Of a DNA stretch of 5,922 nucleotides, positions 5,374-5,922 are shown in pieces. Position numbers and translations under genes: made by a program. Under the pieces are notes generated by a model. It searched no databases, was not told the origin of the DNA, and saw nothing but the letters and a program-made list of their open reading frames with translations. The DNA comes from Pseudomonadota bacterium (lineage in GTDB: Bacteria; Pseudomonadota; Gammaproteobacteria; Enterobacterales; Enterobacteriaceae): assembly GCA_023425455.1 (NCBI GenBank), contig JAFACP010000175.1:1-5922 (forward strand), in the 5' to 3' direction. Every line of letters starts with the position of its first letter. Positions within the stretch are counted from its first letter, which is position 1.

Positions 5374-5922
5374 ATGTACCAGGTTGTCGCATCTGACTTA
5401 GATGGCACGCTGCTCTCTCCCGACCATACCCTGTCGCCTTACGCGAAAGAGACCTTAAAACTCCTGACCGCTCGCGGCGTGAACTTCGTGTTTGCCACCG
5501 GCCGTCACCACGTTGACGTGGGACAGATCCGCGATAACCTGGATATCAAAGCCTATATGATCACCTCCAACGGTGCGCGCGTACACGACACCGATGGCAA
5601 CCTGATCTTCAGTCATAATCTGGATCGCGATATCGCCGCCGATCTGTTCGGCGTGGTGCACAATAACCCCGATATCATCACCAATGTCTACCGCGACGAC
5701 GACTGGTTTATGAACCGCCATCGCCCGGATGAGATGCGTTTTTTCAAAGAAGCCGTATTTAACTATTCACTGTACGAGCCAGGTCTGCTGGAGCCGGAAG
5801 GGATCAGCAAAGTGTTCTTCACCTGTGAAAATCACGATGAACTGCTGCCGCTGGAGCAGGCGATTAACGCCCGCTGGGGTGACCGTGTCAACGTCAGCTT
5901 CTCGACGCTGACCTGCCACGAA
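5374..5922 (+). CDS. yigL: HAD-family sugar-phosphate phosphatase YigL, 3' end beyond the window
   Basis: The first 183 residues of a protein that is about 266 residues in E. coli; no stop is reached before the window ends. HAD motif I is DLDGT with the nucleophile Asp8 and the general acid Asp10. Motif II is TSNGA, with Thr64 or Ser65. Lys146 in GISKVFF is the likely motif III lysine. ATGR at 41-44 is typical of the Cof-type (class IIB) subfamily, whose cap domain lies between motifs II and III. Motif IV, GDGMND in E. coli, falls outside the window. YigL is a cytoplasmic magnesium-dependent phosphatase reported to act on phosphosugars and pyridoxal phosphate; by dephosphorylating accumulated sugar phosphate it helps cells escape glucose-phosphate stress under SgrS control. 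It follows pldB by 120 bases on the same strand. The start matches the E. coli N-terminus MYQVVASDLDGTLLSPDH. Confidence 0.96.
   Translation, partial: MYQVVASDLDGTLLSPDHTLSPYAKETLKLLTARGVNFVFATGRHHVDVGQIRDNLDIKAYMITSNGARVHDTDGNLIFSHNLDRDIAADLFGVVHNNPDIITNVYRDDDWFMNRHRPDEMRFFKEAVFNYSLYEPGLLEPEGISKVFFTCENHDELLPLEQAINARWGDRVNVSFSTLTCHE

Overview
This window is a conserved chromosomal block from a gamma-proteobacterium of the order Enterobacterales. The gene order pldA-recQ-rhtC-(rhtB)-pldB-yigL is the one I know from Escherichia coli. The proteins resemble the E. coli ones closely, but with enough substitutions (for example in the PldA signal peptide, the RhtC linker and the PldB C-terminus) to suggest a related genus such as Enterobacter, Leclercia or Lelliottia rather than E. 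coli itself. The genus is an inference from remembered protein sequences, not a database search.

Layout. Bases 1-61 hold the pldA leader with a plausible -10 and a good Shine-Dalgarno site. pldA (62-931, +) encodes outer-membrane phospholipase A. A strong intrinsic terminator (974-1003) follows. recQ (1022-2851, +, GTG start) encodes the RecQ helicase. After a 61-base gap comes rhtC (2913-3533, +), a threonine exporter of the LysE/RhtB family. Its paralogue rhtB (3530-4150, -) runs towards it, and the two stop codons overlap. A 110-base divergent region (4151-4260) with a palindrome separates rhtB from pldB (4261-5253, +), an alpha/beta-hydrolase lysophospholipase. A 120-base leader (5254-5373) then precedes yigL (5374 to the window end, +), a HAD-family sugar-phosphate phosphatase that is cut off at its 3' end.

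Function. pldA and pldB both act on phospholipids or lysophospholipids, at the outer membrane and at the inner face of the cell respectively. rhtC and rhtB export threonine and homoserine-type amino acids. recQ is a genome-maintenance helicase. pldB and yigL appear to form a dicistron. In E. coli and Salmonella the small RNA SgrS pairs inside the 3' end of pldB and stabilises a processed yigL mRNA during sugar-phosphate stress. A matching 14-base target is visible here at 5202-5215.

Novelty. I see no mobile element, CRISPR array, RNA gene or unknown system. All six genes are ordinary core genes. The points worth a second look are in the regulatory DNA: the pldB-yigL junction, which looks rebuilt relative to E. 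coli (earlier pldB stop, a 9-base direct repeat, two GC-rich hairpins and a short ORF ending 6 bases before yigL), the palindrome between rhtB and pldB, and the tail-to-tail overlap of the two exporter genes.
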